Below are positions 47,690-59,537 of a stretch of 64,000 nucleotides of DNA, in pieces. Every line of letters starts with the position of its first letter. Positions within the stretch are counted from its first letter, which is position 1. Source of the stretch: Limonium bicolor (lineage: Eukaryota > Streptophyta > Magnoliopsida > Caryophyllales > Plumbaginaceae); assembly GCA_023374045.1 (NCBI GenBank), contig CM041776.1, positions 479,187,375-479,251,374 on the forward strand. Direction: 5' to 3'. Both the position numbers and the translations under genes were made by a program. The notes under the pieces are model-generated. The model was not told the origin of the DNA and did not search any database. It saw nothing but the letters and a program-made list of their open reading frames with translations.

Positions 47690-47945
47690 GTTCAGGCTTG
47701 AATTAGATTGAAGTTTGGATTGGGTCAAAATTGGGTCAAGGTCAACATTTTTTGGGTCAAAATTTGGTTGGTCAAAGTTGGACCGGGTCAAAGCTAGGTC
47801 AAGGTCAAAGTTCAGATCAAGGTCAAAGTTCGGGTCAAAGGTCAAAGTTCCGGTCAAAGGTCAAAGTTCGGGTCAAAAGTCAAAGTTTGATCAAAGGTCA
47901 AAGTTCAGGTTAAAGGTCAAAGTTCGGGTCAAGGTTTGATTCTTG
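47690..47945. repeat. GGTCAA(AGTTC) short tandem array
   Basis: More than a dozen copies of GGTCAA, many extended to GGTCAAAGTTC(G)G. The reverse complement TTGACC has the W-box core. Confidence 0.85.
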
Positions 47946-48059
47946 TGGACTTGGTTTGACTCTTGTGGACTTGTTTTGATGCTTGTGGGTTTGGTTTGAT
48001 TTTTGTGGTTTGGTTTGTTTTTTATGGGATTGGTTTTTTTTTGTGGGTTTGGTTTGTTT

Positions 48060-48345
48060 TTTGTAGGTTTGGGCTGATTTGGGCTTGGATCGATTGTGGG
48101 CTTGGGCCGATTGTGGGCTTGGGCCGGATTGGACTTTGGGTCGGTTTGGGCTTTAGGTCGGTTTGGACTTTGGGCCGGTTTGGGTTTTGGGCCGGTTTGG
48201 ACTTTGGGCTGGTTTGGGCTTTGGGCCAATCTGGGCTTGGTCCAGTTTGGGCTTGGTCCGGTTTGGGCTTTGGTCCGGTTTGGGTTTTGGGCCGGTTTGG
48301 GCTTTGGGCCAATTTGGGCTTGGTCAGGTTTGGGTAATTTGGGCT
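48060..48345. repeat. GGGCTTTGGGCCGGTTT minisatellite
   Basis: Imperfect units of about 20-22 bp (GGTTTGGGCTTTGGGCC and variants) give open frames on both strands with no real protein. Confidence 0.85.
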
Positions 48346-48439
48346 AGAACATGGGTGAGAGATTTTGAATTAGGAAAAATCTAATGGTCTAAAACCAAAG
48401 GGAGAATATTAATCTATGTACATACATATACATAATTTT

Positions 48440-48635
48440 AGGTGCATTTTAGGGTTTAGTGTCACCCACACGAGATAGGCCAATGGTCTATCAGACCAGG
48501 GGAACACCCTCTATCCTAAAGGAATCGTTATTTGCTTAAATAAATGTGTGTTTTAAGGTTTAGGATGTCACCACCATGAGATAGGCCAATAGTCTATCAG
48601 CCAGGGGGACCCCACTATCCTAATGGCTAGGACCT
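48440..48635. repeat. Two-copy repeat 'gagataggccaat(g/a)gtctatcag'
   Basis: Two similar segments of about 80 bp (around 48452-48525 and 48558-48632), each ending in 'ctatccta'. The stretch to about 50.9 kb shows no gene. Confidence 0.6.
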
Positions 48636-51600
48636 AAAGGATATAACTAAGGCTTATATAGTAAAGAAATGTACAAGAGAATGAATCAAAAAATGCAATG
48701 AAATTGAATATACAATATGTACACGTATAACACAGAGATAATCCGACCAAAAGGCATGGAAGAAACAGTGATTTCTCATATCCAAATAATCAGACCAATA
48801 AGATAGTAACAACCAACTAAATAAATCGAATATGTTCAAAGTTATTGGGGGCATGGTTGGTATCTTGGCCAAATTCAGAAATTGCAACCCTAGGACTAAA
48901 TGAAACACTAATTAGATTTGAGTTGAGACATTTTGGCAGTTTAATTTATCTCTCTCTGATATTTGAAGAACAGTAAAGGTTCAGGCCAAGATGAAACTGA
49001 GGCCTACAACTACTAACTCGGACAAGGAAAACAGGCTTAAATTACCACCTCAGACTGCATTCATTTTCTTTTGACTTAATCAAGAATTTAAGTCGGGGTA
49101 CTCAAACAAATCACAACACGATCGAGTCCATTTTAAACTGGACATAAAGTACTAAAGAAAAAAAAATCAGAAAAGAGGGTGAGTAAATTGATTCCTGAAC
49201 TGGTGTAACAACCTCACCTATTTTCTTTATTCCTCTTAGTGATCAAAGCATATAAAGTCTGAAACTAAACTATATACATAGCAGAATCCTTAGACCAGCT
49301 CTCTTCCCAATGGTGACTAGCAATTTCACGAGTGTTTAAGAATCACAGGATTATACATTGTGACCAAATCTCTACAGTCATTCACCTTTAAACATGATCC
49401 AGGCAAAAAAAGAAAACAGATTAACAGACCGTGAACAATGGTGTCCAGTAGTAGAAAGAGAATAAACAATATTTTCAGACAGGATAGGAAGTAACCAGTC
49501 GGAACACAACATTAAATCCAGAACACAATTATGTTATCAACCAAGGAAAATTTGAAAATTACATTGGGACAAGAACAAATACCAGACAGAAGAATACTTA
49601 AGCATTTCCTGTAAAACAAAAACACAATGAAATGGATAGAATGTCAACCATCCGAAGGTTATTTCACAATCAGAATGAAGGAAATTTGGTAAACACGATG
49701 AGGGTTTAGGGATACAAACTTCACTTTTGCAACCACAATTTCTAACGGTGGGCCTGCTTTCAACTCACCAGAATACTCGGACAGAATGAACTCAGGGAAT
49801 CAGTGAACAAGGGAATCCATGAGCATGAAAGTGTAAACAATAAACTAAAGCAATAACAGAAAGAAAATAAGGTTATGCTATGGCATGAGCTCCCGATCAC
49901 CTGTTGACTGCAGGAAGGTTCAAGGATTTTTCAGGGATATTAAGAGAATGCATAACCAGTAAACCATTAGTTAGCTCGCATCATCCAGGAGATAAACAGA
50001 TTAATAAGAGTTGGGTCATCAACATAAGAATCCAGACCAACTTCTATACTCAACATGATAATAGAAATGCTTTGAAACCCAACCTGAGATGCACATGAGC
50101 CATCCAGTATCGGACTCATACAGATTTTATAGCAACAGAATCAAACCGGTACCTGAACAGATTTCAGGGTATCGATGCTTCAAACAAAATTCAGACCAAA
50201 GCCATATTATCAACACGTAACCGACATATTAATAGGATAACCCAGTTCGAACTTATTCCTGAGGCTAGAATAGCATTGTGAAAACCCAGTGCGTATCAGC
50301 ATCTCAACAGAATGACGAGTATATGTGTAAAGACTAAAACAATTTCGCAAACGAAATGACTTAGTGAAAAAAAAGGTGGACAGAACAAGAATAAGAATAT
50401 CAAGGGGCTTGAATCTCGTCTGTGATGGAATACACAACAAGAATCAAAGGTTTTTATAAGTAAAACAACGTCGAAATAAACGAAATGCGGACGGGGATAT
50501 GAGGTAAGAGGTAAACAACTTGACCGACTCGATTCTCGGAACCAAGGCCCCGAAAGAGTCGAACCTTCTCTAGCCATCACCGGTTCTGGTTCCTTTGGCG
50601 ACGAAGGGATTTAGCAAACAAAAATGTGGTGTATCCGAGAAGTTGGAGAAGGAGTGGGGAAGGAGGTGGCAACACTTACACTCTGTCGATGACGGACTGG
50701 ATTCGAAATGGTGAGCAGTTTCCGGTGGTGGCGATTTGGGAGCGTTTTCGCCGTGATTTCGAAATGGAAGAGGGCAGGGGAATATGAAGCCGGGAGGATT
50801 TCAGGGGGTTTCTTCGCTTACGAATTTGATTTCGAGAGAAGAAAGGAATGAGATTTGACTCGCTTCTGGGTTGCAAACTCGCGGGAGTGAAGAGAATATA
50901 CCAGACAGGGCATGTACTTCATTGTTTGCTTGTTGGTTTTGCAAAAATCACGAGAATGAAGAGAATGAATCAAGGTGAAACTGCCAATGGGGAGAGAAAT
51001 GAAGAGTAGTGTGTATATTTCTTGGTGTGCTCAAGGAAGAAGAGTAATACCAAATCATCGGAAAATGAGAGAATTGGCCGTTGTGGGAATTATGCCGCTG
51101 TTCCTCCCCGGGCTTTATGTTTGTCGCTACTGTTGGTTTTTTAAAGGGAATAGTAGGGTTAACGGTTGGCCTCAATTCCAGTGGATTAGGGTTGCGTGTT
51201 AGGAATAAGAAGGTGGGGCGGGCAACACAAGACAGCCTTAGGTGCAACTATTGGTCGGATTGGGCTTTGAGAGTGGTTGGGCCGATTGGTCCAATGCTTG
51301 GAGCTGGAATGGGTTTAAGGGATTGGGTTAGATCAGACATCAATAAGTGTGGATTGTGTTTGTGAGTTGAAAATAAAAGAGTATAAAGTGAAGTGAATTG
51401 AAATGATAATAAAATCACTAAAGTTAATGGCAGAATAAAATAAAATATAAGAAAAATGGATAGACAAATAAATAAATAAATAAATAGAATATAAATAAGA
51501 ATAAGATTGTAAAAAGAGTGAATAAACAAAAGGATGGGTTTGAAACCGGATTATTGTTGGAAATTCATTTTTGAAGAATTTTGTTTTTATGAAATGCTCT

Positions 51601-51725
51601 GAAAAAGATTATAAAATGATGGTTTTGTTTTAGCACGCATGCTAATATGTTTTTGAAAAGAAAGGCGACGACCCCTCTTATTATTTCGGAATTTGCTTTA
51701 TGGGTGAGAATTTTTGGTGTCTACA

Positions 51726-51964
51726 CTCAGGGAGAGTTTACTGACATAAAAGTCACATACATCAAGGTTTGGTTTGTTAACCCGGACACAGACCCAGACC
51801 AGGCCAACTGCTCTAGAGTTATCATTTTGCTGCCATTTGGTCTGGTCTTGATCTCTAACTTCTTGACACACATTCAAAGATCTTGTTCAAGCATCCAAAC
51901 CGCTCTTTTTCATCATTCATTCATGCTTCAATGAGCTTTTACCTAAATTGTGACCAAAATGTAT
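51726..51964 (+). other. Likely continuation of the CACTA DNA after the solo LTR
   Basis: Follows the second CTCAG copy. Weak coding look (GEFTDIKVTYIKVW, then DQANCS, which could be the ULP1 Gln/Cys region), but too decayed to be sure. Confidence 0.3.
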
Positions 51965-53215
51965 TGTTAAGTCAAGGACCTTTAGTTTTGATGATAGCAA
52001 ACCTGTGGTGTTTATCTAACATGTTTGTCAAGCTTATCATTCAGATAAATAGGTGAATAAGTGGCTTAGCATACAAGGTTGCAAGCGCACTTAAGTCTTG
52101 AGTGGCTTAGCACGCAAGGTTGCAAGCGCACTCAGTACACGACATGTGCCCAACCAGTCGGGCACCTGTCTGCGAGAGCTCCATAGAACTTCTAGTAACA
52201 CACAAGAAGTCAAGAACCACACTATCACATATCTCATGCATCAGACATTAAACAAGGACAAAAATGATTCAACATTGACAAACTCACTCAGATGTGTCAC
52301 ACCTGCACAAGCAACTAGCTCACGACAAAAGGAGTAGCTCATTAATGTACAATATATAAGATAAGCAAAGGCTATTAATGAACACATTACATAGTTGTAA
52401 TAAATTTAGAAGAGAGCATTTACGAGCATTAATGAACCAGTCAAGGTCAGACAAGTTGAAGCGTGCAAGTGGTGACCGACCACTTGGAAGACGCGCCACT
52501 AACTTGCCCAATCACAAGGCAACACGTGTTGATGGCTCCAGATCAAGTTGGAAGATGATCTGCAGTAGAGTGCGGCTATTATAATAAAAGAAGAAGATGT
52601 AATCTACTTCTAGAGTCTGCATATTCATAGGCCGTTAGTTACACCTTAACTAACGTGTATATACGAGCATTTATGTCCTATGTAATTCAAGCTTGCGAGA
52701 TAAAAAGAGGAGAGACAATCTGAGCAAGTGTGAGTCAGACTAGAGTGTGTGTAAGTGCTAGAGAGTTGGTGAGCTATAGAGGATTGGGTTAGAGTGTCAA
52801 TACTTTGGGTATTTAATAGACCGACAGGTCAGGGAGCGGTCGGTGAACTGTAGGCCGATAGTCAGGTGAGGGTTAAGGACTTTAAGGGTAAAGTCAAAAC
52901 TATCCTGGGAGTCCATGTGTGGGGAGGGAGATTGAGTGAATTTCATGTGTGTAAATTCTCAATCGAAATGGAGTTTCCAATTTAAGTTTATCTCGTGTCT
53001 TCCCTTAAACTATCAAAGCTAATTTGAGTCAACGATATGTCCATGACCTGTCGGGGACGCATCAAGAGCGCTAGCTAGTTTCAATTGGTATCAGAGCGGG
53101 TCTCTTCTAGAAAGCTAACTGCTTTAGGAGAGGATCAAAATAAATCAAGCAAGCCTACTAGCGTCAGAAGAAGGTTTTGCACCAAACAGACCACCATTTT
53201 TTAATGGAGACAACT
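51965..53215 (+). mobile_element. SIRE/Maximus-like copia 5' end: LTR, primer site, gag start
   Basis: LTR about 51965-53083 begins TGTTAAGTCAAGGACC with 'ttttgatgatagcaaac', as is typical of SIRE-like LTRs, and ends near 'ctagtttca'. It is followed by ATTGGTATCAGAGCGGGTC, a Met-tRNA primer site with copia wording. A gag start reads GFAPNRPPFFNGDN and is cut at 53215 by the next LTR-like DNA. No pol is found. The exact left end (51959 or 51965) is uncertain. Confidence 0.75.
53084..53098 (+). other. Copia primer-binding site
   Basis: ATTGGTATCAGAGCG directly after the LTR. Confidence 0.85.
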
Positions 53216-55129
53216 TGTGAGCCTCGATTTTTGAACCCTATCCTATGTTGATTCTGGCTGATTAGGATCTGGTCGAGTTCTAGGTCCACTTATAACCTAA
53301 GATTAATAACTATGTCATATAACATTAATTATTAAAACCTAAGTTAGCTCATTGGAACCTAATTAGAGTCACCACCTAATTTTGACCTAGGGTAAATTAA
53401 GAAAGGAGAGTTCGGGTTCGGGGGCTTGATATTCGACTTATTTAGGGTTCAAATTACTTTCACTACCCCTCGAAGTCGTTTTTCCTCTACTTAGTTTAAT
53501 TACGGCTTATTACGAGTCATCTTTAACCTAAGTGCGCGAGCTTCTGATTTTTTTAGAGTTTTATCATTTTTTTACAGAGAATAAAAGTGAAATATTGTAA
53601 ATACCTAAACTAGGGTTTCGGAGGCAGAATAAGTCAAATTGTGTTTGCGTCCGTAGCCACGGACCTAATGTCCGTGCCCACGGACCCTAGTTATTTTAGT
53701 CATACAGAAAAGTCGAATTAAAGAAGAACGAAATTTTGAAAAGGTTCAGGGCCACCGACATGTCGTCCGTGGGCCCGGGCATGTCGTCTGGGCCCAGACA
53801 TGCATTGTGAAAAACCCTTGAATTTGAAAAATTAAAAATCCCGCTGTCGTCTATGGGCGTCCGTGGCCACGGACAATCCGTCCGTGGTCCCGGACCATAG
53901 GTCCGAGGACACGGACGACCCACAGACAGGGGTTTTTAGGTGGTTCCCGACAGTGTTTTGGGCTCAAAATTTATGTACTTGTAGCTTGAAAGATGTACAA
54001 ATGTTGTGATTAAAAGTTTTTTGTTTGAAGTCGAATAATGCACGAAACTAAGCAAACACATAACAAGGCAGTAGCTAAAACAATTAGCAATACAGAGGAT
54101 GAGAAGAGTCGGTTTGAACCCAAATTTTGAAATAAGACTGATAAAGTCGTAAGGAGTTAGAAAGTGGAATTCCTACCTGTTTTACCTTCAGATTTACAAT
54201 GATTCTTCACGTCGAGATTCTTCGAGTGCTCCGTTGATGGAAGATCCGAAAGGACTTCGAACCAAGCTTCTGGTTGTTGGTTGTTCTTGCTGTTCTTCAC
54301 GTTTTGGTGGTGTTTTTTGGTGTTTTGATGATTGTTGATGCTTTGGGAGTTGGAAACAAGTTTAGATGGTGATTTCGGGGGAATTTCGGTATGATTTTGG
54401 TGGCCGGGTGTTGAAAAACGTGTGAGAGAGAGGTGAGGCAATGCTTTTTGACTTCCTCGGGTTCTTAAGCTTGTGAGATTCTTATTTTATCCATGGACTT
54501 GCTCCTTTTTATAGACTTTCTTAAAGAAAAAGAAAATCTAGTAAAAGTGAGATTTTTTAGAATTTTAATTAAATGACTTCCAAAGGAATCTTGTTGTGAA
54601 ATTTTAGCCACATGTTAAGGATGGCAATTATGATTTTTCTGAAGTGGAATCTAATTTTTTAAATGTTGGAATATTTTAAAATTCAATTTCTCGTTAGATT
54701 CAATCAGAAATTGCTAGAAAATTATTGAAAATTCGAAAAACCAATATTCCAACGCCATTATGCTTAAAATGTAATCCTCTATCATGGATTAAAATTTCAA
54801 AGCATTTCAAGTTGATTTGAGCATCTTTTGGAGGAGAGAGAAAGCCTATAGGAGGTCTTAGGGGCCTTAAAAACTACGAAAATGCCCCCTAACGATGACG
54901 AAGCTGCTCCCGATGTCCCGGAATGCAATGATCGAGCCGGGATCCCTCATGACTTGGTTGAAGTGCCTCTTGTAAGACTAGAACCTTACAAAACCTAACT
55001 AGGGGGGTCAAAGTTTTGGGTATAACAGATTGCCCCCCGTCAACTAGACTTTGTAATGAAGGTGAAAAGGCTAGTTGATGCTTGAGTGATACCCCAAAAT
55101 TTCAGATTTTTCCAAGTCCCCGCATGTTA

Positions 55130-55450
55130 TTGAAAACTGATAAATTGTGTCGAGCTATTCTAAGGCGCTGACTACCTATAAGTGAAGTGAGGAGATGTCA
55201 AGCGATTCTAAGGCGTTGACTACCTGTAAGGGATGAGAGTAATGTTGACTACCTACAAGAAAAACAAAGATGATGTCAAGCTATTCTAAGGCATTGACTA
55301 CCTGAAAGTGGGATGTAGTGACGTTAAGCTATTCTAAGGCGTTGACTACCTAAAGGGATGAAAATGATGTCAAGCTATTCTAAGGCGTTGACTACCTAAA
55401 GTGAAATGAAGTGACGTCAAACTATTCTAAGGCGTTGACTACCTAAAAGT
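55130..55450. repeat. Tandem 'ctattctaaggcgttgactacct' repeat
   Basis: Six to seven copies at about 45-60 bp spacing (cores near 55157, 55205, 55279, 55330, 55375 and 55424), joined by short GA-rich spacers. Confidence 0.88.
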
Positions 55451-55483
55451 GATTGAAAATCGGTGTGGGGTCGAGTTCCTCCC

Positions 55484-55765
55484 CTCAGGTGAGTTTGTCA
55501 CTCAGGTGAGTTCTTCTACTCTAGTGAGTTCTTCTACTCTGGTGAGTTCTTCTACTCAGGTGAGTTCTTCTACTCGGGTGAGTTCTTCTACTCCGGTGAG
55601 TTCTTCTACTCGGATGAGTTCTTCTACTCGGATGAGTTCTTCTACTCGGGTGAATTCTTCTACTCGGGTGAGTTCTTCTACTCGAGTGAGTTCTTCTACT
55701 CTGGTGAGTTTTCTTCTACTCGGGTGAGTTCTTCTACTCGGGTGAGTTCTTCTACTCTGGTGCTG
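55484..55765. repeat. 18-bp minisatellite GTGAGTTCTTCTACTCGG
   Basis: About fifteen copies varying at the last few bases (ctctg, tcggg, tcgga). One copy near 55708 has an extra T that shifts the frame. It produces a meaningless Ser/Thr-rich open frame. Confidence 0.95.
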
Positions 55766-55799
55766 GAAGGTGCAAGACTGTAGAGGTGATGGTCTTATG

Positions 55800-56090
55800 C
55801 AAATGATGGAAACTGATTACTGGAGTACCAAACATGGCAATGATGATAAGGTGTATGCAATCAAAATGTATGAAAGATACTTGTTCAAAACAGGAACTGT
55901 TGGAAAAGGTGCCAAACGTGGCAATGTTGAGGTGTTATGTAGAAGTTGTAAAGTATTTGTTGGAAGCTTGTCCAAAACAAGGAACTGATGAAAAATATGC
56001 CAAACATGGCAATGATGAGGATTGAAAATTGTCCAAAGTAAGGCATTGCTAGAATGTGTGCCAAACGTGGCAGTGCTTGAAGAAAATTCT
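55800..56090. repeat. Diverged repeat with 'gccaaacgtggcaatg'
   Basis: Four copies near 55827, 55911, 55999 and 56060, at roughly 60-90 bp spacing. Confidence 0.75.
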
Positions 56091-56179
56091 GTCTACTGAA
56101 AAGGAAAGTGAAATCACCATTTCCTGACTAAAGATTTCAGACTTGTAATTTATCTCCTAGCAGATGAACATGCTACCAG

Positions 56180-56405
56180 TGGGGTGTAGTGTTTGATGTG
56201 GAGATCTTTTGAGTGATGATCAAGGCATATATGTGGTGTATGATGTGAAGGTAAGGGCTTGTGTGGGCCTGTGTAGTGGTGGTGCGAAGGTAAGGGCTTA
56301 TGTGAGCCTGTGTGGTGAAGTGGCATTTGTGTGGAGGTAAGGGCTTATATGGGCATGAGGTGTTTGATGTGGAGGTAAGAGCTTATGTGTGCCTGTGGTG
56401 GGATG
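56180..56405. repeat. Diverged repeat with 'gaggtaagggcttatgtgggcctgtg'
   Basis: Four copies near 56248, 56288, 56335 and 56371, separated by 'gtgtttgatgtg'-like spacers. Confidence 0.8.
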
Positions 56406-58014
56406 GTGGTGTTTAGGCTTTGGGTTTCAATTGGTGTTGTCATGGCAATTGTTGGAACCAACAATTGCCCTCAGTATTTTCCTTAGGACAATCTAAGCTA
56501 GAGTTCATGGCAATCGATCGGAACAATCGATTGCCCCCAATATTTTCTTTGATTAAACGTGCGAACAAGTCTCGTCCTCACAGGGTCAAGGCTTATGTTT
56601 TGATTTTGGTGCTTCCTAACCTACACTCGACGTGTTTGGTGTTTACACTTGTTTCTCACTTACGGTCACAACTTCTAGACCATTGAATTTGATATTTGAT
56701 GAATTTACACATTTGATCTGTTACTTTCACGTGATTGGGTACACAACTACCAAGTCGGAAGTCTTTGAGGCTTATGGCATGGCCATGGGGTGTGATGAAA
56801 GACAACGGGACCATGGAGGGATGTTTGAGGTATATGAAGCTTAAAGGGGTGACTAAAGCTGCACCTTGCGTCTTCTCTCGGATTCATCTTCCTTGTCTTG
56901 AAGTCGTCTAGCTGCTTTGTGTTGACGCTATTTTTGAGCTTCTGGACTTGGACTTTTGAAGTTGTCCTTTACACCATTTCTCTTCTTTTTGTCACTTGGA
57001 TTTCCTTGAGGCATTCCGGGTTTACCTCTTTGTTTTATCCTTTCTTGACTTCGCCTTCGGGGTTCTTGTGTCTCCCGATTTTGAGTTTTAAGAGCTGTTT
57101 TTTGATGTGAGCTCATTTGGATTATGTCACTCTGGGACCATTTGCGGATCACTTCGTCATGCTGATAGCGGCATTTCTTCTTTGGACCGATGAGAATGTT
57201 ATCTGAGAGTTGGACTCCTCGCTTCCTTTGGTCACCGGGTCGGACATTCATCATTGGCTGGGTTATTTTGTGGAGTTCATAATATAAAAAAGGGATATAT
57301 GAAAGGCTCAGCGGGGGTGCCTAGGGTTTATGCCAGGGTTCACAAGCTTTTGGTTGTGGTGTTGTACCTAGGTGCTTCATCATTCCTGATAGTTGTGTAT
57401 CCATTATTTGTTTCTTTTCACAGGTCTAAGTGTAAATCTACAAATTATCTCCTTCAATCGGAGTTTTGTCGTTTACCCCACCTTTGAATGTGGACTCACT
57501 AGAGTCGTGCAAAAATGACACGCTCGTTCACTCATGGTTTTTCCGCTCAAGGCACTCTCGCAAAATCTTTCACTCGGAGACTTGTTCACACAATTAAACA
57601 AATAAATAATCGTGGTTGGTCTTTAAACTCAGATTTCCCCCAGTATTAATCCAGGGTTTATGACAACAATTTGACAAATGTAGACTTTCAACCATTATGT
57701 GGTTTGTTTGGATGCTTAGGGGTGAGCTGTAGTGTTTGGTTGGACATGTTCATCCTTTTAGAAACAAAAGACAAGTCGTTTTGTTCAATTGCCAGAAAAT
57801 GACCGTTTCGTGAACATTAGTTTTGAAAGATATTTGCTGATGAACAAGACGATTTGGTTGAAGGTGCAAAATGAACAAACATTTTTTATTTTCTTGAGAT
57901 TTTAAATCGAAAAGACAAGAGACTAAAATCCAAACATCTAAACCTTATTAAAATGGAAATATCATACTCCTTACAAAATTGAAAAGAAAATTAAGAAAGT
58001 AAAATGCAACTAGA

Positions 58015-59323
58015 CACTAGCCTACTCGACAAACTAGAGCCCTTTTTGATGAGACCTTCAATCTTATGCTTTAACGTCTTACAATCGTCGGTACTGTGCC
58101 CTGGTAGTTGATGGAACTGGCAAAACTGATTGAGGTACTCTCCGGACTGGGTACCCCGGGACAAGGTGTGAGAGGCTATAGTAGGTCCAACTCCTGTAGC
58201 TTCACGAGTGCTTGACTAAGGGGTCGACTGATGTCGGTAAACTGTCTCGGTGCGGGGAACCGCCTAGGTCGGGATGTGGCCTTGGTGCTCTACTTTGAAC
58301 CACTGAGCTGGCGCACATATTGTTCTCCTGTCGTTGAAGTTGGGACTATTCTGGCTGACCCTGACTTATTGGTCTCGACACCCATACCCTGAGCTTTGGG
58401 TTCTTCTAGCTTCAGCTCGCCTTTGTGAATCTTTTCTTCCATGACTCTTACCTATCCATCAGCATGTCAAAATTAGGGAAATATGTGCAACTCAGCTCGT
58501 TGTTGTATTGCATGTGCTTATTGTCCACAATCATTTGAATCTGTTCTTGTTCATCCATTTTCCTAGGCATAGCAGCGGCCTTCATCCTCCACCGTTTGAT
58601 GAAGTCAGACATTGATTCATTGTCTTTCTGCCGAGTACTGGCAAGGTCGGACCTGGTGACTTCAAGATTCTTAGCATATTCGAAGTGGTGCAGGAAAGCT
58701 TCACAAACCTTCTCATAGGTTTTGGTGTTCATCCTCTAGGTTAAGTACCAACGCTGGGGTATTTCATCGAGGTAACGGGCAAAAACTTTGGCCTTCTGTA
58801 AGTCATTCAGCCTGAGAATGGACATCTCTCTATCGAACATCGCCAGGTGAACCTACGGGTCTAAGGAGCCCTTGTATAGAGCAAGTGTGGGCAGCTTCAG
58901 CTTTGGAGGGAGATCAACCTTAGGGTATGACGCCATGGAAGAGTAATCAAAACCAGCTGGCTTGCTAGCCTTTTCCATGTGCTCGATCCTTTTCAGAGCC
59001 TTCTTAAGTTCTGCAGTTAGTTGGTGGTATAGGGCGGCTTCCCCTACAAATCTTTGCGCATCCTAGGCCCCAACGGAGTTAATTTCGATGTTGTCGCACT
59101 CGTTCCCGGAGTCGGCAATCTTCCCCTGAATGTTTTCTTGATGACCAACCTCAAGAGAATTAATTTTGCTTTTCATCTCTTTGATGATGGTGACATACTT
59201 AGCCTCCATGTCATTAGTGGCGGACCTATGTTTCTGTTCCATGGCATCAAAGGCGGCCATGTACTTTTGCCCTAAGGCTGCAAATTGGGCCTCCATGCTG
59301 ATTGGGTTTCCTCCTTCTGCCAT
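58015..59323 (-). pseudogene. Tat-type gypsy gag remnant
   Basis: Minus strand, several frames. Start MAEGGNPISMEAQFAALG at 59323 with a coiled-coil-like stretch; capsid-like segment at 58732-58448 (FLHHFEYAKNLEVTRSDLAS, NESMSDFIKRWRMKAAAM, EQIQMIV, YFPNFDMLM); then a zinc-knuckle-like CQFHQLPGHSTDDC at 58081-58122 followed by KTLKHKIEGLI. This wording is typical of Tat-lineage gag. Broken by stops and frame changes near 59060, 58735 and 58445. No protease or pol follows; toward lower coordinates it meets LTR-like DNA, so the element is incomplete. Confidence 0.8.
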
Positions 59324-59537
59324 ACTTGGGATTCAGGCTTATCTGTTCCCAAAGTACTATCTGTTAGAAATAAAAAGAGGGCTGAGCTAAAATTCTGGGC
59401 AACGAAGAAGTTTTAGGTAAAACTTGTTTGGGTTGCAAGAAAAGCATATGAGCTGGAATGTTTTGAAGATTATGGGTAGCCACTAAGGCCCGAAATGAGT
59501 TGGAAGAGAGGCACATGGGCCGGAATGATTAAGGAGC
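59324..59537. other. Leader-like DNA upstream of the Tat-type gag
   Basis: No coding resemblance. It ends where element C inserts (GGAGC|TGTAATACCCCG). The continuation of the Tat element is presumably beyond the window. Confidence 0.4.

Larger units (their letters stand above)
45602..51725 (+). mobile_element. Solo LTR, about 6.1 kb, Tat/Ogre-like
   Basis: Starts TGTGGAGGG and ends TTTTTGGTGTCTACA. A 5-bp direct repeat CTCAG abuts both ends (45597-45601 and 51726-51730). No primer site, polypurine tract or coding region is present. Typical phrases are 'gagtcgccacctag' and 'gatgggcttcctacgta', as in Tat/Ogre-type LTRs; the first is shared with the region at 53216. It contains several simple tandem arrays. 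Ends were judged by eye, and the 5-bp match could be chance. Confidence 0.6.
53216..57850 (+). mobile_element. Tat/Ogre-like LTR-type DNA with several minisatellites
   Basis: Starts TGTGAGCCTCGATTTTTGAA inside the copia gag. It shares 'gagtcaccacctaattttgacc' wording (53363 on) with the solo LTR. It contains the phrase 'ggtataacagattgcccccc' and four different tandem arrays. A possible end is GGTGTTTACA at 56647, similar to the solo LTR end, but no clean target duplication was found. The part 56650-57850 is without recognised genes. Strand is taken from likeness to the solo LTR. Confidence 0.45.

Noticed and set aside
47963..48347. Gly/Phe/Trp-rich and Pro/Lys-rich proteins on opposite strands
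   Set aside because: Open frames come from the GGGCTTTGGGCC minisatellite on both strands.
55449..55727. 92-residue Ser/Thr-rich protein
   Set aside because: Pure product of the 18-bp minisatellite; an indel in one unit breaks the frame and there is no other gene signal.
53216..56741. LTR ending GGGTACA with CAACT target duplication at 56742
   Set aside because: A 5-bp match exists, but the sequence to the right does not resume the copia gag, and another end at 56647 looks more like the solo LTR terminus.
56928..57254. 108-residue basic protein on the minus strand
   Set aside because: Hydrophilic and biased, no recognised family, in LTR-like DNA; could be an element frame but cannot be supported.
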